DNA of 64,000 nt. Origin: Plazaster borealis (Eukaryota > Echinodermata > Asteroidea > Forcipulatida > Labidiasteridae). The stretch spans positions 14,161,273 to 14,225,272 of the forward strand of contig CM037467.1 of NCBI GenBank assembly GCA_021014325.1, in the 5' to 3' direction. Position 1 is the first letter of the stretch, and each line of letters starts with the position of its first letter. This document shows positions 45,313 to 57,556 of this stretch, in pieces. The notes beneath the pieces were generated by a model. That model did no database searches. It saw nothing but the letters and a program-made list of their open reading frames with translations, and was not told the DNA's origin. The translations under genes were made by a program, and so were the position numbers.

Positions 45313-47217
45313 TTTCTAGTAGTCAATTGTTTTTCTCGTTGGACCAACTTTGTCATCCTGGCCTCGTGGTCGTCTCATAGCGTGTGTGTTGCCTTTTATG
45401 TATGTTACGCTCCTTTGTACGTTTTGTTTGCGCTGATGACGCCACTGGGGAACCATTTTACCACTCCACCAAAAGTATATGAAGTAATCACGCAGTAAAA
45501 CTCATTATTATGGTTGGGACCAACTTGGTACCGGAAGTTCGAATACCATCGAGACCTGCACAGCCTTCAAACTGTATCTTGAAACTAGTTTGCTTACACA
45601 ATGAGTTATTTTGTGTATTTTATTTGTACGAAGTGCATGCATCAATGGATACATTTAGGTATACATCCCTCATAGCAAGGAACATGTTTGGTTACCCGTG
45701 GTACGTTGTCAGCACATACTGGCAAGCTTTTTATTTACATTAAAGGTATCGTACACGTTTGGTAATGACTCAAAACAAATATTAGCATAAAAACTTACTT
45801 GGTAACAAGCAACGGAGAGCTGTTGATAGTATAAAACATTGTGAGAAATGACTCCCTCTGAAGTAACGTAGTTTTTGAGAAAGAGGTAATTTCTCACTAA
45901 AATAATAAAATCTTCTTGCAAGAAGTTTTTTATTCCTATCTGAAAGCACACAAATTTGTACAACAAGGGTGTTTTTTCTTTCATTATTTTCAGCTGGGAT
46001 ACACCAAGTGAGAACACTGGTCTTTGACAATTTCCAAACGTGTTCAGTGCCTTAAAGAGGGTTTGTTTAGCATTTTTCAACGATTTTGTTTATCTAAGTG
46101 TGTTGTTTACATTGCCTGGGTTAATTTAAGCTTATTTGTTTATTAATTAATTAAGTTTTATAATTTGGTTCCATTAACTATTGACATACTGAACCTGGCT
46201 CTCTTTGTTTTTGAAACCATAGAGCGGTGAAACATAAACAAAATAGCTCATTACCTGTTAGATTATTTTCACAATAATTCCAAAAATGCATCAGTAGTCA
46301 GCTTTGAACAATTGTTATTTGATTATGATTTGTTTTGAATTGTTGCCTTTTATGTTTGTTACGCTCTTAACCCTGCGTGACACCTCAACAAAAGTTCACA
46401 CTCGGACACCATCATAGATCTATTATGTAACAGTTAGATTTTAATACGTTCACTGACGCTACGTGGGAACCAGTGTAGTTACATTAGCGCCACTGCGCAA
46501 AGGAACCAAGTTCGTTGTGACCAACGTATACTGGACGAAGCTTCAGGTGCCACTGTGATCCAATTTGCCACCGTTCTCGTTCTAGTCTTACAACTATTCT
46601 CCCTCTAATTGAAAAGTACTCTATTGGTCAAAAATTGTTGTCGACGATTTTGTCCACCAAAAATGAGTCAATAAATTAAGTTATATTAATTTTGAATCAA
46701 TTATTAAACACAATAACTGTTTATCACTGCTTTTAATTAATTTAATGGGATGGTATCACCTTTGGTAATTACTCCAAAAAAGACCATAAACACTCACTTG
46801 GTAAGAAGCACTGCAGCTGTTGATAATGTATAACATTTTGAGAAACAATTCCCTTCAAAGGAATTATGTGGTTTGAAAGAGAAAGATTCAAATACATTTC
46901 AATTACCGATCCAGATTTTCGGCAATATCTCAAAAACGCTACAAAAATTAGGCTATGGGTAGATTCTGTTGCATAAAAAGTGCTTTAAAAATATTCGTTT
47001 ACCTTACCGCTTTAATCAATTGAATTAAGTCACAAATTTTGTGAAAATTTAGGGAAGAGACAATTCTAATCATAACATGAAACCCCCTCCATTATCGTCG
47101 GAAACTTGTGACTTCCGAAATCGGTCTTTGACCCCTTTGATGTGCATTGAACCATGACCCATAGAGTCCATTGTATGGTAAATATATGTCCTTGCCACGT
47201 ATTTACTTAGATAATTC
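45313..47217. other. Interval between C1GALT1-like copy B and the first CYP4 gene
   Basis: It holds a TTAA-flanked MITE (45740-46055) and a second, weaker family member beginning near 46738 (TTAATGGGATGGTATCACCT, TTTGGTAATTACTCC). The remaining DNA is AT-rich with no recognised gene. The CYP4 promoter should lie near 47100-47200. Confidence 0.5.
45740..46055 (-). mobile_element. TTAA-flanked MITE
   Basis: TTAA is at 45740-45743 and 46052-46055. Ends are AAAGGTATCGTACACGTTTG and CCAAACGTGTTCAGTGCC. Read on the minus strand it runs parallel to 40987-41372 (TTTGACAATTTCCAAACGTG reversed). Confidence 0.85.
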
Positions 47218-49733
47218 ATGATGCCGTGGTGGATGATTGTCATCATTACTTTTGCCGCTGTCTTCTTCACCAAGATATGCCTAACCGTTAATGGGATACT
47301 CAAGAGACGACGGGCGATCTGTAGGCTACCCAGTCCACCAGGGGCACACTGGCTAGCCGGTCATCAGAAGCAAAAACCACTGGGTCCGGGCTTCAAATGG
47401 CTCCGTGATACAGTCGAATGCTTCCCCCGTGCCTACACCACCTGGCTTGGGCCGATAGGAATGCCTACTTTGGTCCATCCAGACACCATCAAACCCTTGT
47501 TGTCCAGTACCACAGGGTCAGTCAAGTCTGAGATCTATGACCTTTTTGCTGACTGGCTGGGTGAGGGATTAGCCATCTCTAGCGGGGCCAAATGGAAGAG
47601 GAATCGCCGATTGTTGACCGGGTCTTTTCACTTAGATGTATTGAAAACGTATTTCCCAATCTACAATGATTGCATCGAGGTGCTGCTTGGGAAGATCGGC
47701 GGTCTGGCAGCGAAGGGTCATCCCATAAACATTGACCAAGCGATCGGTCAGTGCACATTTGATATTATTCTTCGGACGTCATGCTCTCACCAGTCAAACT
47801 GTCAGGTAATGGTTAAGTTTATGGACACTGTTATTGGCTGAAGTTTATAAAGTTTATAGCGGTGGTCATCCTTGCATGTTGAACCATGGAGGAAGTTGAA
47901 CAGCCTTAACAGTATTTTGATCTTACTCATTATCCGATTGTTATAAATTGTTTCAAGAAAACAACTCATTAGGCCTACTATAAATTGTAACAATTTCAAT
48001 CATTTGGTCTTTTGGTATTTCATTCAGCCTCAAAATACCCTCACAGTATTCTGGGATGGGGGATAAGAGAGCAAGAAGCAACTTTGTCTGTCTTTCCTTT
48101 TCAGTTGAAAGAACCTCCGACCAACGGGGAGTTAGACCATCTCTCCGCGACTAACGTATTGACCAGGATAGTGCAGGCTCGGACAGCGGGGAATCCTATC
48201 TATTTGCACCCATTGGTGTTCCGGTACTTCAGTCCCATGTACCCGGAATGGAAGAAGGCGTGTCATTATTTGACTGATGTCGCTAACCAACTGATTATTG
48301 CAAGAAAAGAAGAACTGAACCAGAAGGTGAGAACATTCATGATGAAGGATTCCTACTCGGCTAATTAAACATTAAAAACTAACAACTTGTTCTCAAAATT
48401 ACGTGATAGCTTTACGGCAATTTTGTTGAGTCTCACATCTTCATAAAAAGACGATGAATTTATGAAATTGGAATAGATAAAACTTGAACAAAATTAATGT
48501 TGACTACTTAAATTTGAGTAACTATGGTAAGAATGTCTGCTCTAAGTGCCGCAACACACTCTACAAACTTCCCGGTCAGAATTGATCCGGGTCCCGTGGG
48601 GCCTGACCCATTTTTGTGTCAGTTTGACCCGGAATCTTTGTCAAAATAACGCAGAATCCGAGCTAAAATCCCATTTTGACAGCTTTTCGGGTCAGCTTGA
48701 CCCAGAGTTGGGTCAGGCCCCGTGGGACCCGGAATCTGGGTCAATTCTGACCAGGGAGTGCAGTTTGTCTTTGTTTGCATATTGAGGCTCACTTTACTCC
48801 TATAAATATTACTGTCAACTCTTTGCTCTCTTTCCTTCCGTCGTATTATAGATGAAGAGTGGAGACCCCTTGACCAAACCTCGTGACTTCTTGGACACCG
48901 TCTTGATGGCTCGAGATGCTGATGGCACCGGGCTGACCGTCCAGGAAATCTCAGACGAGGTCAACACTTTCCTCTTCGGCGGCCATGACACTACGGCAAG
49001 CACACTGACGTGGGTACTGTACGAGTTGGCTAGACACCCAAAGCACCAGACTAAGGTCCAGAAGGAGGTGGACGAGATCCTGGACGGGCGAGATTCTGAT
49101 AGGATCACGAGGTGGGGATTACGGTATCTTTGAGAGGGATTGTTGAACAGAGAATTTATTGAAGAAACATTGTTGGTGTTGATCTTACGGCTTCATGTTT
49201 AAAAGTTTAACATGATGCTTCAAAACTTGAATTGTAAAAGTATTTATTGTGTTTTGTTTCTCCCTGAATTGTACAAATACAGCAAAGATCTGATCCATAT
49301 GGAGCATATGTCCCTCTTCATCAAAGAGACAATCCGTTTGTACACACCAGTCGTCCTGCCAACCCGCACTTTGACCGAACCCTATGACGTAGACGGAGTG
49401 ACGTTACCGACGGGTACCAGCTTGGCAGTCAACCTATACCAGCTCCATCATAACCCGACCATCTGGGGCGAGGATCATATGGAGTTTAAACCATCTCGGT
49501 TCCTTCCGGAGAACTTCAACAAGATGGATCCCTTTGCGTACATTCCATTCGCTGCCGGTCCCAGAAACTGCATCGGGCAGCAGTTCGCCTTGAACAATAT
49601 TAAAGTCTTTGTTGCGAGGATTCTTAGGAGGTTCAACTTGGGCCTGGTGGAGGGTGAACCGGAACCGGTTCCAAATCTAACCGTAGTTGTGAAACCCCTT
49701 CAGGAGTTACACCTTAGTGTTGCATCCAGATAA
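47218..49733 (+). CDS. CYP4-family cytochrome P450, copy 1
   Basis: CYP4 enzymes are ER-anchored monooxygenases that typically hydroxylate fatty acids or eicosanoids near the omega end. Four exons, 47218-47805, 48105-48326, 48852-49111 and 49283-49733, encode 506 residues. The N-terminus is a membrane anchor (MIVIITFAAVFFTKICL) then the proline-rich hinge LPSPPGAHW. Further motifs are the C-helix WKRNRRLLTGSFH, the I-helix FLFGGHDTTAS (from about 310), the K-helix ExxR (Glu372-Arg375) and the heme loop PFAAGPRNCIG with Cys453. The CYP4 signature Glu that in many members bonds to heme is Gly313 here. Start ATG 47218 is followed directly by another ATG, and either could be used. The CYP4F-like assignment within the family is tentative. 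Confidence 0.93.
48557..48760. mobile_element. MITE in intron 2 of CYP4 copy 1
   Basis: Inverted ends are CCCGGTCAGAATTGATCCGG with GGTCCCGTGGGGCCTGACCC on the left, and the reverse complement on the right up to CAATTCTGACC and AGGGAGTG. The interior is short. The 79-codon open frame over it is not a gene. Confidence 0.85.
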
Positions 49734-49865
49734 TTATAGCAATGACAAGTAAATTGCAATCGGGAGTAACATAAAGTTCGAGAACGGTGCAAGCGATGTT
49801 CTTTTGCTGTGGTGGTTCATGTTTATTTAGTTAGCGATTGCCCGTAGAGGTTAACCATGACCGAT

Positions 49866-50036
49866 ATATATGGGGGCAGAGGATACCCCACCCCAAATGT
49901 TCCCAAACTTTAACACACTATTTTTCTCTTGTACAGAAGTAAACTCTCCCCCCCTAAAATCCTCCAAAGAATTGCTGAGATTCCAAGCACAAAACGAAGA
50001 AACATTAGGGGTGGGGTATGCCCCATATCGAGCATC
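49866..50036. mobile_element. MITE with CGATAT...CCCC termini, copy 2
   Basis: Ends are inverted: ATATATGGGGGCAGAGGATA with CCCCACCCC on the left, and GGGGTGGGGTATGCCCCATA with TCG on the right. It is the same family as 41573-41752, again just 3' of a gene stop codon (about 130 bp). Confidence 0.75.
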
Positions 50037-50195
50037 AAATGATGTGATGTTTTGTAAATGTATCCAACACTAACATTGGTTGTGTGATTTTCTATCTGTT
50101 ATGTAACGAAATACGTAAACATTAAAATGAGTGGAGTTAACAAAAATGTAAGTTAAGTAGCACATTATTTTTGAAAAAAACCCTGAAAGTGTTCA

Positions 50196-50201
50196 AATAA
50201 A
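50196..50201 (+). terminator. Candidate polyadenylation signal for CYP4 copy 1
   Basis: AATAAA about 460 bp after the stop codon, beyond the MITE. Confidence 0.35.
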
Positions 50202-50256
50202 AGTAACATTTTAATCACAGAAGTGTCCGAGATAATTGCATTCAGCGCCAATTCAG

Positions 50257-50608
50257 TTAAAGGTATTGTACACTTTTGGTAACGGCTCAAAATCAGTGTC
50301 CACATTTTGTGTGATTCAACATACATGAACAAACACACCTGTGAAAGTTTGAGCTCAATTGGTCATCGAGGTCACGAGAAAATAGTGAAAAGAGACCTTA
50401 CACGTGATTTCTGTTTTTTCAAACATCGAGGTTTTATCACGCGTGATAAAAACTATTGTTTTACTCATTTCTCAGAAACGATAGCATTTTGGGCAGAAAT
50501 AGTTTAAGGAACCCTTTCTACCAATACTTTATTTTAAATCATGTAAGTTATGTGTGAATCTGTGAACATTTGTGTTTTTCGATCTTACCAAAAGTGTACA
50601 GCCTTTAA
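50257..50608. mobile_element. TTAA-flanked MITE
   Basis: TTAA at 50257-50260 and 50605-50608, with ends AAAGGTATTGTACACTTTTG and CCAAAAGTGTACAGCCTTTA. The interior has ACCTGTGAAAGTTTGAGCTC and CAATTGGTCATCGAGGTCAC. One of the best-preserved copies. Confidence 0.9.
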
Positions 50609-51706
50609 TAAGAAGGTCAGGAATTACCATTTCAGTGAGCTACTCGGAAGCCAACATGTTGATAGACTGGTCCCCTGTCTACGGGCCCAATGATTTCCTT
50701 GGATACAATGATTTCATTGGATAAACGTTCAGTGACGTAAGCTTTCCATATCTGTGTTATGATTGGTCAGAGGTGATGTAGTTTGTCAGTGCACTTTCGA
50801 TCGTCAGCATGCATGTTCATAATGTTTGTACATGCATGTAATGTGTACATGTACGTGTACGTGTGGCTGCGAGGTCAAGTGTACATCTGGCAGGATCCGG
50901 TCAGGCAGGTATCATTGGGAATTGGCACGTCCTTTGCTGACGTCTCGATAAGACAAATTTACATAATTACTGTGTGAAAGAATATTGTTAATAAGAGCGC
51001 GGCAAATAAAGTTAAGTAAACTGTAAATCTAGCGAGGTTTGAGAGATAAAATGTACATAAAACTCTCTTTTTTATGAGATGTGGTGGTTCTAAACAAGAA
51101 CCGATGGTTTACTTTGTTGACAATCATTGAGCACCGCCATGACTTTGTGTATTGGCGCATCCTTTACTGGCTCACCTCTCGAAAATATCATATTATAAAA
51201 AAAAGTATTATAAATGCCAGTCTGAAAGAGCTAAGTTCGTGCATAGAGAGTTCGTGGTAGCATCTGACATGATATTCCCTGTCAATAAGCTGTTGCTTTG
51301 AAACTAGTTTGTTTACTTGCTTATATACCTCTCAAACACGTCATTTTTTTAAAATTGGCATAATGCCAGTCTGAAAGGGTAGTTCATGCGAGCCTCTGAC
51401 CTTAATTCTACGTCAATGAACCGTTGCCTTGAAACTAGCTTGTTTACACACCGAGTTTTTTGTGTGTAATTCGAACACGAAGGGCATGCATATATCAATG
51501 CTTGGGTGGACGTGTACTGTACATTTTCGAACAACCATTTTAGCAATTGGTGTGATTTTCGCATTCGAGTGAACGTGTATTGTGCTCTCTAGGCCAGGTT
51601 CACCCTAAGCAATGGGTGTAATTTTTACATTGAGTGAACGTGTATACTGCGCACTCAATACCATTTGAGTCCCTCTTCCAAGCCTGCACATTCACGTTGC
51701 CTAACA

Positions 51707-54700
51707 ATGTTGTGGGTAACTCTATCCATCGTAATAGCGACCATCATTTTCATGTGGTTGCTCCTGTCAGTTCGGGATATCATCAGAGAGCGAATTGCCG
51801 TCAAGAAGTTACCATGTCCCCCGGGAGTTCATTGGTTGATGGGGCACACAAAACTGGACCCGTTCGGAGCTGGCTTACAATGGCTACGGGATACAGTTAA
51901 CGTGTGTCCCAGAGCGTATGTCATGTGGAACGGCCCACTCGCTTTACCCGTCCTGGTCCACCCAGAAACCATCAAGCCTCTAGTGTCAACCTCTACGCAT
52001 TCCAAGAAGTCTATTTTGTATAAAGTATTTGAGGATTGGGTTGGGCTTGGGCTAGTTACCTCGAGCGGTCCACACTGGAAAAGAAACCGACGCCTGCTGA
52101 CGGCTAGCTTCCACATGGGTGTTCTCCGGACGTACAACCCCGTCTTCCACAAGTGTGTGGACTTGCTCATTGAGAAGTTGGACCGGTTAGCAACTCAGAA
52201 GACCCCCATGAGTGTCTATCAAGAGTTGTCCCTCTGTACTTTTGACATTATTTTGCGAGCTGCTTTCTCGTACGACTCCAATGTACAGGTAAGTGCACCT
52301 GAGGATTGATGCTTGTACCATAGAGCACATGCACTGATGAGCATTTTAGTTCAATCTAACAGTTTTCAGGAAACGAAGAGCTCACCAGTGGCGGCTATAA
52401 AACACGAGGAAAGGAAGAAATCCTCCAAACTCCATTTTCTTTTTTTGAAAGTGAGTTATTATTTTGTTTTCTAACACACTCTCCACACTAGTATTGATGT
52501 TTACGTTGCAGTGAACGTTGTTCATACATTGGAAACCTCGCTTCTGGGGCCGGCCCAAGACTTTGATAAAGGTTATGGTAAATTTACATTAATAGATAAC
52601 TCGGAGAGTTTGTACACTCTGAATGGTCATATCGGGTGTATTAACAGGTGATATAAAGACCGGCTCTGTGAACTAGCGAATAAATTGCCACGAAAAGGCA
52701 CATTGTTGTGTAAAAGTTTTGTACGCATGTGCTTGTTGTGCATTTCGCTCGGCCCCACGGGTTTCATCTAAGGCCGCTGGGATGGGCTGATGAGCTTGTA
52801 CAATAATGTTCAAGATGTAGTGAAGCATGATGGGAACGATTGTACTGCTGATCGGCGCAATGCACTCTATCACAACACGTACATGTACACACACGGGTTG
52901 ATATAATGCATGAACGCTCCATGACCAATGTACACGATTAGTTAGCACTCTTCTTTTTAAACCAAAGTTGCAAGAAGATTATTGCGACAGAGCCATATTT
53001 TTAGTACTAACATGGCAAAAAATGAAAATAATTAATTGCAATGGATTTACACAATTATAGTGCTACATTAGTCGAATCTTTCGTAAACAGGCAAAGGTGA
53101 CCGGGGGTTAGGTCAGTGGATCTGGTATAATATTGTGCATATTATGTCAGCCCATCCCAGCACATTTGGATGAGGCGCTGGGACCGAGCAAAGCTTGTGC
53201 AGAAATAACAACTTCTGAAGATTTTTACAGTTTTTTGGTGTGTTTTTTTTCTTCGTTTCAGGTATTTATTAATGGCAATAACAGTGTGAGGACCCGGTCT
53301 CCACTGCGTGGTAATGACCTTGGTTGGTGGATAGCCGCTGTTCGGCTTTGTCTATTAACAGTAGCCTTCGACTCGGTCCATTAGCAGAGGTAAGCCATCA
53401 ACCCAGTCATTACCACGCAGTGAAGACCGCATCTTCACACTGTTATTGCCTATATGCACCTGTTCATTATACGGTTATCAATTCAGAATCGAGGTCCTCT
53501 TCAAGATGGCGGGTATGACATGCTACACGCGACTGAGGTACTCGCCAAGGTCTCCCAAGCTCGGGTGGTTTCTAGCAATCTGCTGGTAGTCCACCCATGG
53601 ACGTTCAAATTGTGTTCAATGTACAGTGACTGGGCAGAGGCTACTCAGTACGTTCGCCAGTTTGCCAACGGATTAATCATCAAGAGGCAAGATGAATTGG
53701 ACCAAAAGGTAAACATAACGGGTGAAGAAAGATGACTGAAAGAGGGGGAGGTGAAAGTGCAATAATGATTCGATGATGAGAGACAGGGGGATGGGTGACG
53801 ACAGACATATTACACGACAATGACAAAGACACTTTGTCACGTTAGAATACGAAAATGAGTAAGACTTCAAACAATGGGTAGAATTTGAGACCAAATTTGC
53901 TTGGAGTCTGACCAAAAGCATTATGACAATGACCACTTCTTGTCTCCCATCTATAGATGAAGAGTGGAGACCCTTTGACCAAACCTCGTGACTTCTTGGA
54001 CACCGTCTTGATGGCTCGAGATACCGATGGCACCGGGCTGACCGTCACGGAAATAGCAGATGAGGCGTGCACGTTCCTCTTCGGCGGCTTTGAGACCACA
54101 TCTACCACCCTGACATGGGTACTGTACGCACTGGCCAAGTACCCGGAACACCAGGATAAAGTCCGGGATGAAGTTGATGAGATCCTATCGGGCAGGGATT
54201 CGGATGATATCATGAGGTGAGTTTAAACTTTATCCTCATCGTTATCTAATTGATCTTCACAGATAGTTAATAGACCCGTCATTTGAGTAGGGCGCCCTCA
54301 CCTAGAGGTCAAAAGGAGGTTGTTCATTGGCCAATCCTGTGCGCCGCGCGTACAAATCTGCGCGTTTCCATTCTTTCATCATCGGTTTACCTCCAAGATG
54401 GCGGCCTGATGACGTCAATGCATAGAGATGTGGTTGGTACCCGCTATACGTGGATGAATTTGACGTTCTTTATGAAAATATTCCGTGACAGTTTTTTGTT
54501 GTTTTCTCAACAAGTAGACACTGTATTCAACTGAAACTTTCACATTAACTTTTATTGAATCTTTCTCAATATGTTTGCTAATAACCATTACGTTGACAAC
54601 AACCAAACGAAGACCCTACCTTTAAAGCAGTGTACGTGGAAACAAATGGTTCCCCAAAATGTTTAAACACGGGCGAGATTTGCATGGTCTACACCACAGA

Positions 54701-55235
54701 CATGTAGACAACTTCAAAAAAACAACAAAACCCTCCAGGATTTTGAATGATATAGTCTTTTCCTTTAATACACAGCAAGGATTTCATCCGCATGGAATAC
54801 ATTACCCTTGTCATTAAGGAAACGATCAGGTTGTACAACGTTGTTGCACTCTTATCACGTACTCTGACAGACCCATTGGATGTTGATGGTGTGACCCTCC
54901 TCACTGGAACAACAGTGGCTGTAAACCTGTACCAGCTCCATCATAACCCCACCGTCTGGGGCGAGGATCACATGGAGTTTAAACCATCTCGGTTCCTCCC
55001 GGAGAACTTCAACAAGATGGATCCCTTTGCGTTCATGCCGTTCTCTGCCGGTCCCAGGAACTGCATCGGGCAGCAGTTCGCCATGAATGAAATGAAGTTG
55101 ATGGTAGCGAGGTTCGTCAGTCAGTTCCGAGTCGGTCTGGTGGAGGGACAGCCGGAACCTGTACCGTGTCTGAACATCACCATTAAACCGCAGAAGGAAT
55201 TGGTGCTCTCAATTGAAAAAAGAGAGGGCATCTAA
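51707..55235 (+). CDS. CYP4-family cytochrome P450, copy 2
   Basis: Four exons, 51707-52288, 53487-53708, 53957-54216 and 54776-55235, encode 507 residues with the same intron phases as copy 1 (middle exons both exactly 222 and 260 bp). The N-terminal anchor is VTLSIVIATIIFMWLLLSV, then LPCPPGVHW. The C-helix is WKRNRRLLTASFH, the I-helix FLFGGFETTST (from about 308), the ExxR motif Glu370-Arg373, and the heme loop PFSAGPRNCIG with Cys451. The I-helix has Gly311 in place of the heme-linking Glu and Glu314 in place of the usual Asp of the acid-Thr-Thr motif. ATG 51707 was preferred over upstream in-frame non-ATG codons because it begins the membrane anchor. Intron 1 is long (1.2 kb) and carries a foldback element. 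Confidence 0.93.
53274..53450. mobile_element. Foldback element in intron 1 of CYP4 copy 2
   Basis: Arms of about 45 bases: GGCAATAACAGTGTGAGGAC through GTGGTAATGAC on the left, and GTCATTACCACGCAGTGAAG through CACTGTTATTGCC on the right. It lies 36 bp upstream of exon 2, close to the acceptor. Confidence 0.88.
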
Positions 55236-55600
55236 AAACAATCCCTCAAGGCCAAAACATCGGACTATACAATGGCCAAAATCGCACAAGGACCAATGGT
55301 TAACTAGAGGTTGTTTTTTAGTGACATGCGTAGTACATGCGCACATAAGTTATAGTGCAAATGACTCTAGTCATGTCATGTCAACGCAACCGGCGACCAC
55401 GTACATGTACGTTATTATGTTCTTATAACTGGTGCACTTTGCACTGTGCTATGAAAACGGCTATCAATTACCAGCAATGCAACCATGTCCAGTAGGCTGG
55501 TTGCAAATAGTCGTTGTATGGTCCAGTATCGTCGACTAGACAGAGTTCGGGCTAACTTAGGCAAACTATGGTCAACGATAGTCCTTGCGCGAACTTGGCC

Positions 55601-55676
55601 AATAATTTGCTTTATACAATAAATTGCTCTATACAATAATTTGCTTTATATAATAATTTGCTCTATACAATAATTT
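55601..55676. repeat. 17-bp minisatellite
   Basis: The unit AATAATTTGCTTTATAC repeats about four and a half times with small changes (CTCTATAC, TTTATAT). Confidence 0.88.
55618..55623 (+). terminator. Candidate polyadenylation signal for CYP4 copy 2
   Basis: AATAAA 380 bp after the stop codon. It is created by one variant unit of the 17-bp minisatellite. Confidence 0.35.
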
Positions 55677-57556
55677 GATTAATGGAATGCGTTTCTTATT
55701 GAGACAGTTATCAATTTGTTTTTATATAACTATGCAGTGGGCCGTTTAATTGACATAATATGGTGTAGGGGAATTCAATAGCCATTTAATGTTTTTAGTT
55801 TTAAGGTTAACAATGCAGGTTTGCTTTAGATAGCGTATTTCAAGCACGTGCCAACAATGGAAGTTTAAATCTAATTTCGCTCAACTGTCCTCCAAGCACG
55901 CAGTATAAACACGGCGACACTTTGTACGGCAGCTAGATTGCAGAGTCGGGAATAAGACCAGTTAGTTGTAAAAAGTAGTCTTGTGTTTGTAAAGATTTAC
56001 AATTGGATAACGATGAAGGGAAAGTTGTGGCCTAATTATTTTGATAGAAAATACAGACACTTGGTTTAAAATCAGTTGGTGGGGGATTAATGTAATGTAA
56101 AATAATAACTTTGTAAGTTTATTACTTTAGCAGGGTACGTATTTTCGGTTTATTGTATGTATATGAACATGGATAATAGTTATTGCTACAATAGCCTCTT
56201 AATACTTGTATGGGTTTTTGTTTCTACATCATTTGTACGTAAAAAAAATAATCTAGCCTTTATTTTCATTTATTATTTTGTTACTGGAAGTTGCCAATCA
56301 CAAGGCCGTTAATCATGCCACTAAAGGTGATGGCTACAAACAGAAGAGGAAATCAACAAGTAGAAAGATGAATGTTGATGTTTCGTTTGAATTGGGACAG
56401 GTTATAAGAGGCAGGGAGGCAGTACACAGGGAGTAAATTCCTAAGTAAGGCAGTACGCGGGAAGAAGCTGGATGAGTACCAATGAGTTTATTAGCTTCTT
56501 TTAATTGTTTTACGCTAACCTCTAATTGTCAGCCCCTATCCATGGCCTCAGTTGACATAAATATCCTTGAACCTTTCTTCGTGTCACTCAACTAAACAAC
56601 CTCAACTGACCTCAATTTCATTTAGCTTCTTCATTAATAACTTGCTGAGCAACTTTTGGCATCCAGAAACAGGTTACCAGTTGAAAAGGAATTGAATATA
56701 TATGTATGTATAATTTGTAACTGGCTTCCTGCTTGTTTACGCGTAGCGAGTTTATTGTTCCGATTAGCAGAAATGTAAAGCCAATGATTACATTTTGAAG
56801 GAATATCCATACTGCCCTCTACCTTTGTAAAACATTAAAACTGATTTTGATCCCGATTTTATATATTATATTCTTCTGTAAATGTATTTGAATATTTTCT
56901 AGATTAAAAAATTGCCCAGAAAATATATCCAGGTATGTATTTCGTTTGGAGGGAAACTGAAGGAACTGGCCTATGTACAAAAATAAATACCTTTTAAGGG
57001 TTTAATAAAGGATTAAAATATATTTTACCCCTTAGATCTGTTTCAGAGAATACTCATTCATAAAAACTTCATCAAAGAACCAACCCTTTCTAAACAAGTT
57101 CAGGGCTTGAATTTTACACTGGACCACTTTCCCGAGGCAAAACTGGACAAGTCCGACGGTCTTGCATTTTTCAATTGAAGAATAAAACATCACTGTGTGT
57201 AATATCTTGAACAAAAACAAATTATGTTCAAATGTTGACTTCAACTCTGGTTAAATACCTTTCAATTCTTACCCATAAAGACAAATGAGAAATAAAATGC
57301 ATGTTATGTATTGCGTCAAGAAGTTTCTTCTCATTTTGATTCTGGTCTTGTAAAAACAATTCTGGTCCAGTAAACATTTTGAGCAACAAGCCCTGTGGTC
57401 TTGTGGATTTTCCCCCAAATTCGAGCCCTGTAAAAACCCTCAATAATTATTTCTCCAAAAGAACAAGTGTGACCTTTGACCTACTGAATGACACCATTTG
57501 AAGTCTCTTCTTCCCTACCCAGCAGGCTTAGCCATTTTAATTTCAGTACACAAAAG

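Larger units (their letters stand above)
49734..51706. other. Interval between the two CYP4 genes
   Basis: It holds a MITE (49866-50036), an AATAAA (50196-50201) and a TTAA-flanked MITE (50257-50608). From 51000 to 51660 there are two related blocks, near 51220-51320 and 51365-51460 (GCCAGTCTGAAAG and TTGAAACTAG in both), that look like an imperfect duplication upstream of CYP4 copy 2. No other gene is seen. Confidence 0.55.
55236..57556. other. Intergenic DNA between convergent CYP4 copy 2 and PNKD-like gene
   Basis: AT-rich with no recognised gene. It contains an AATAAA at 55618-55623 that may end CYP4 copy 2, inside a short minisatellite (55601-55676). The rest I cannot assign. Confidence 0.5.
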
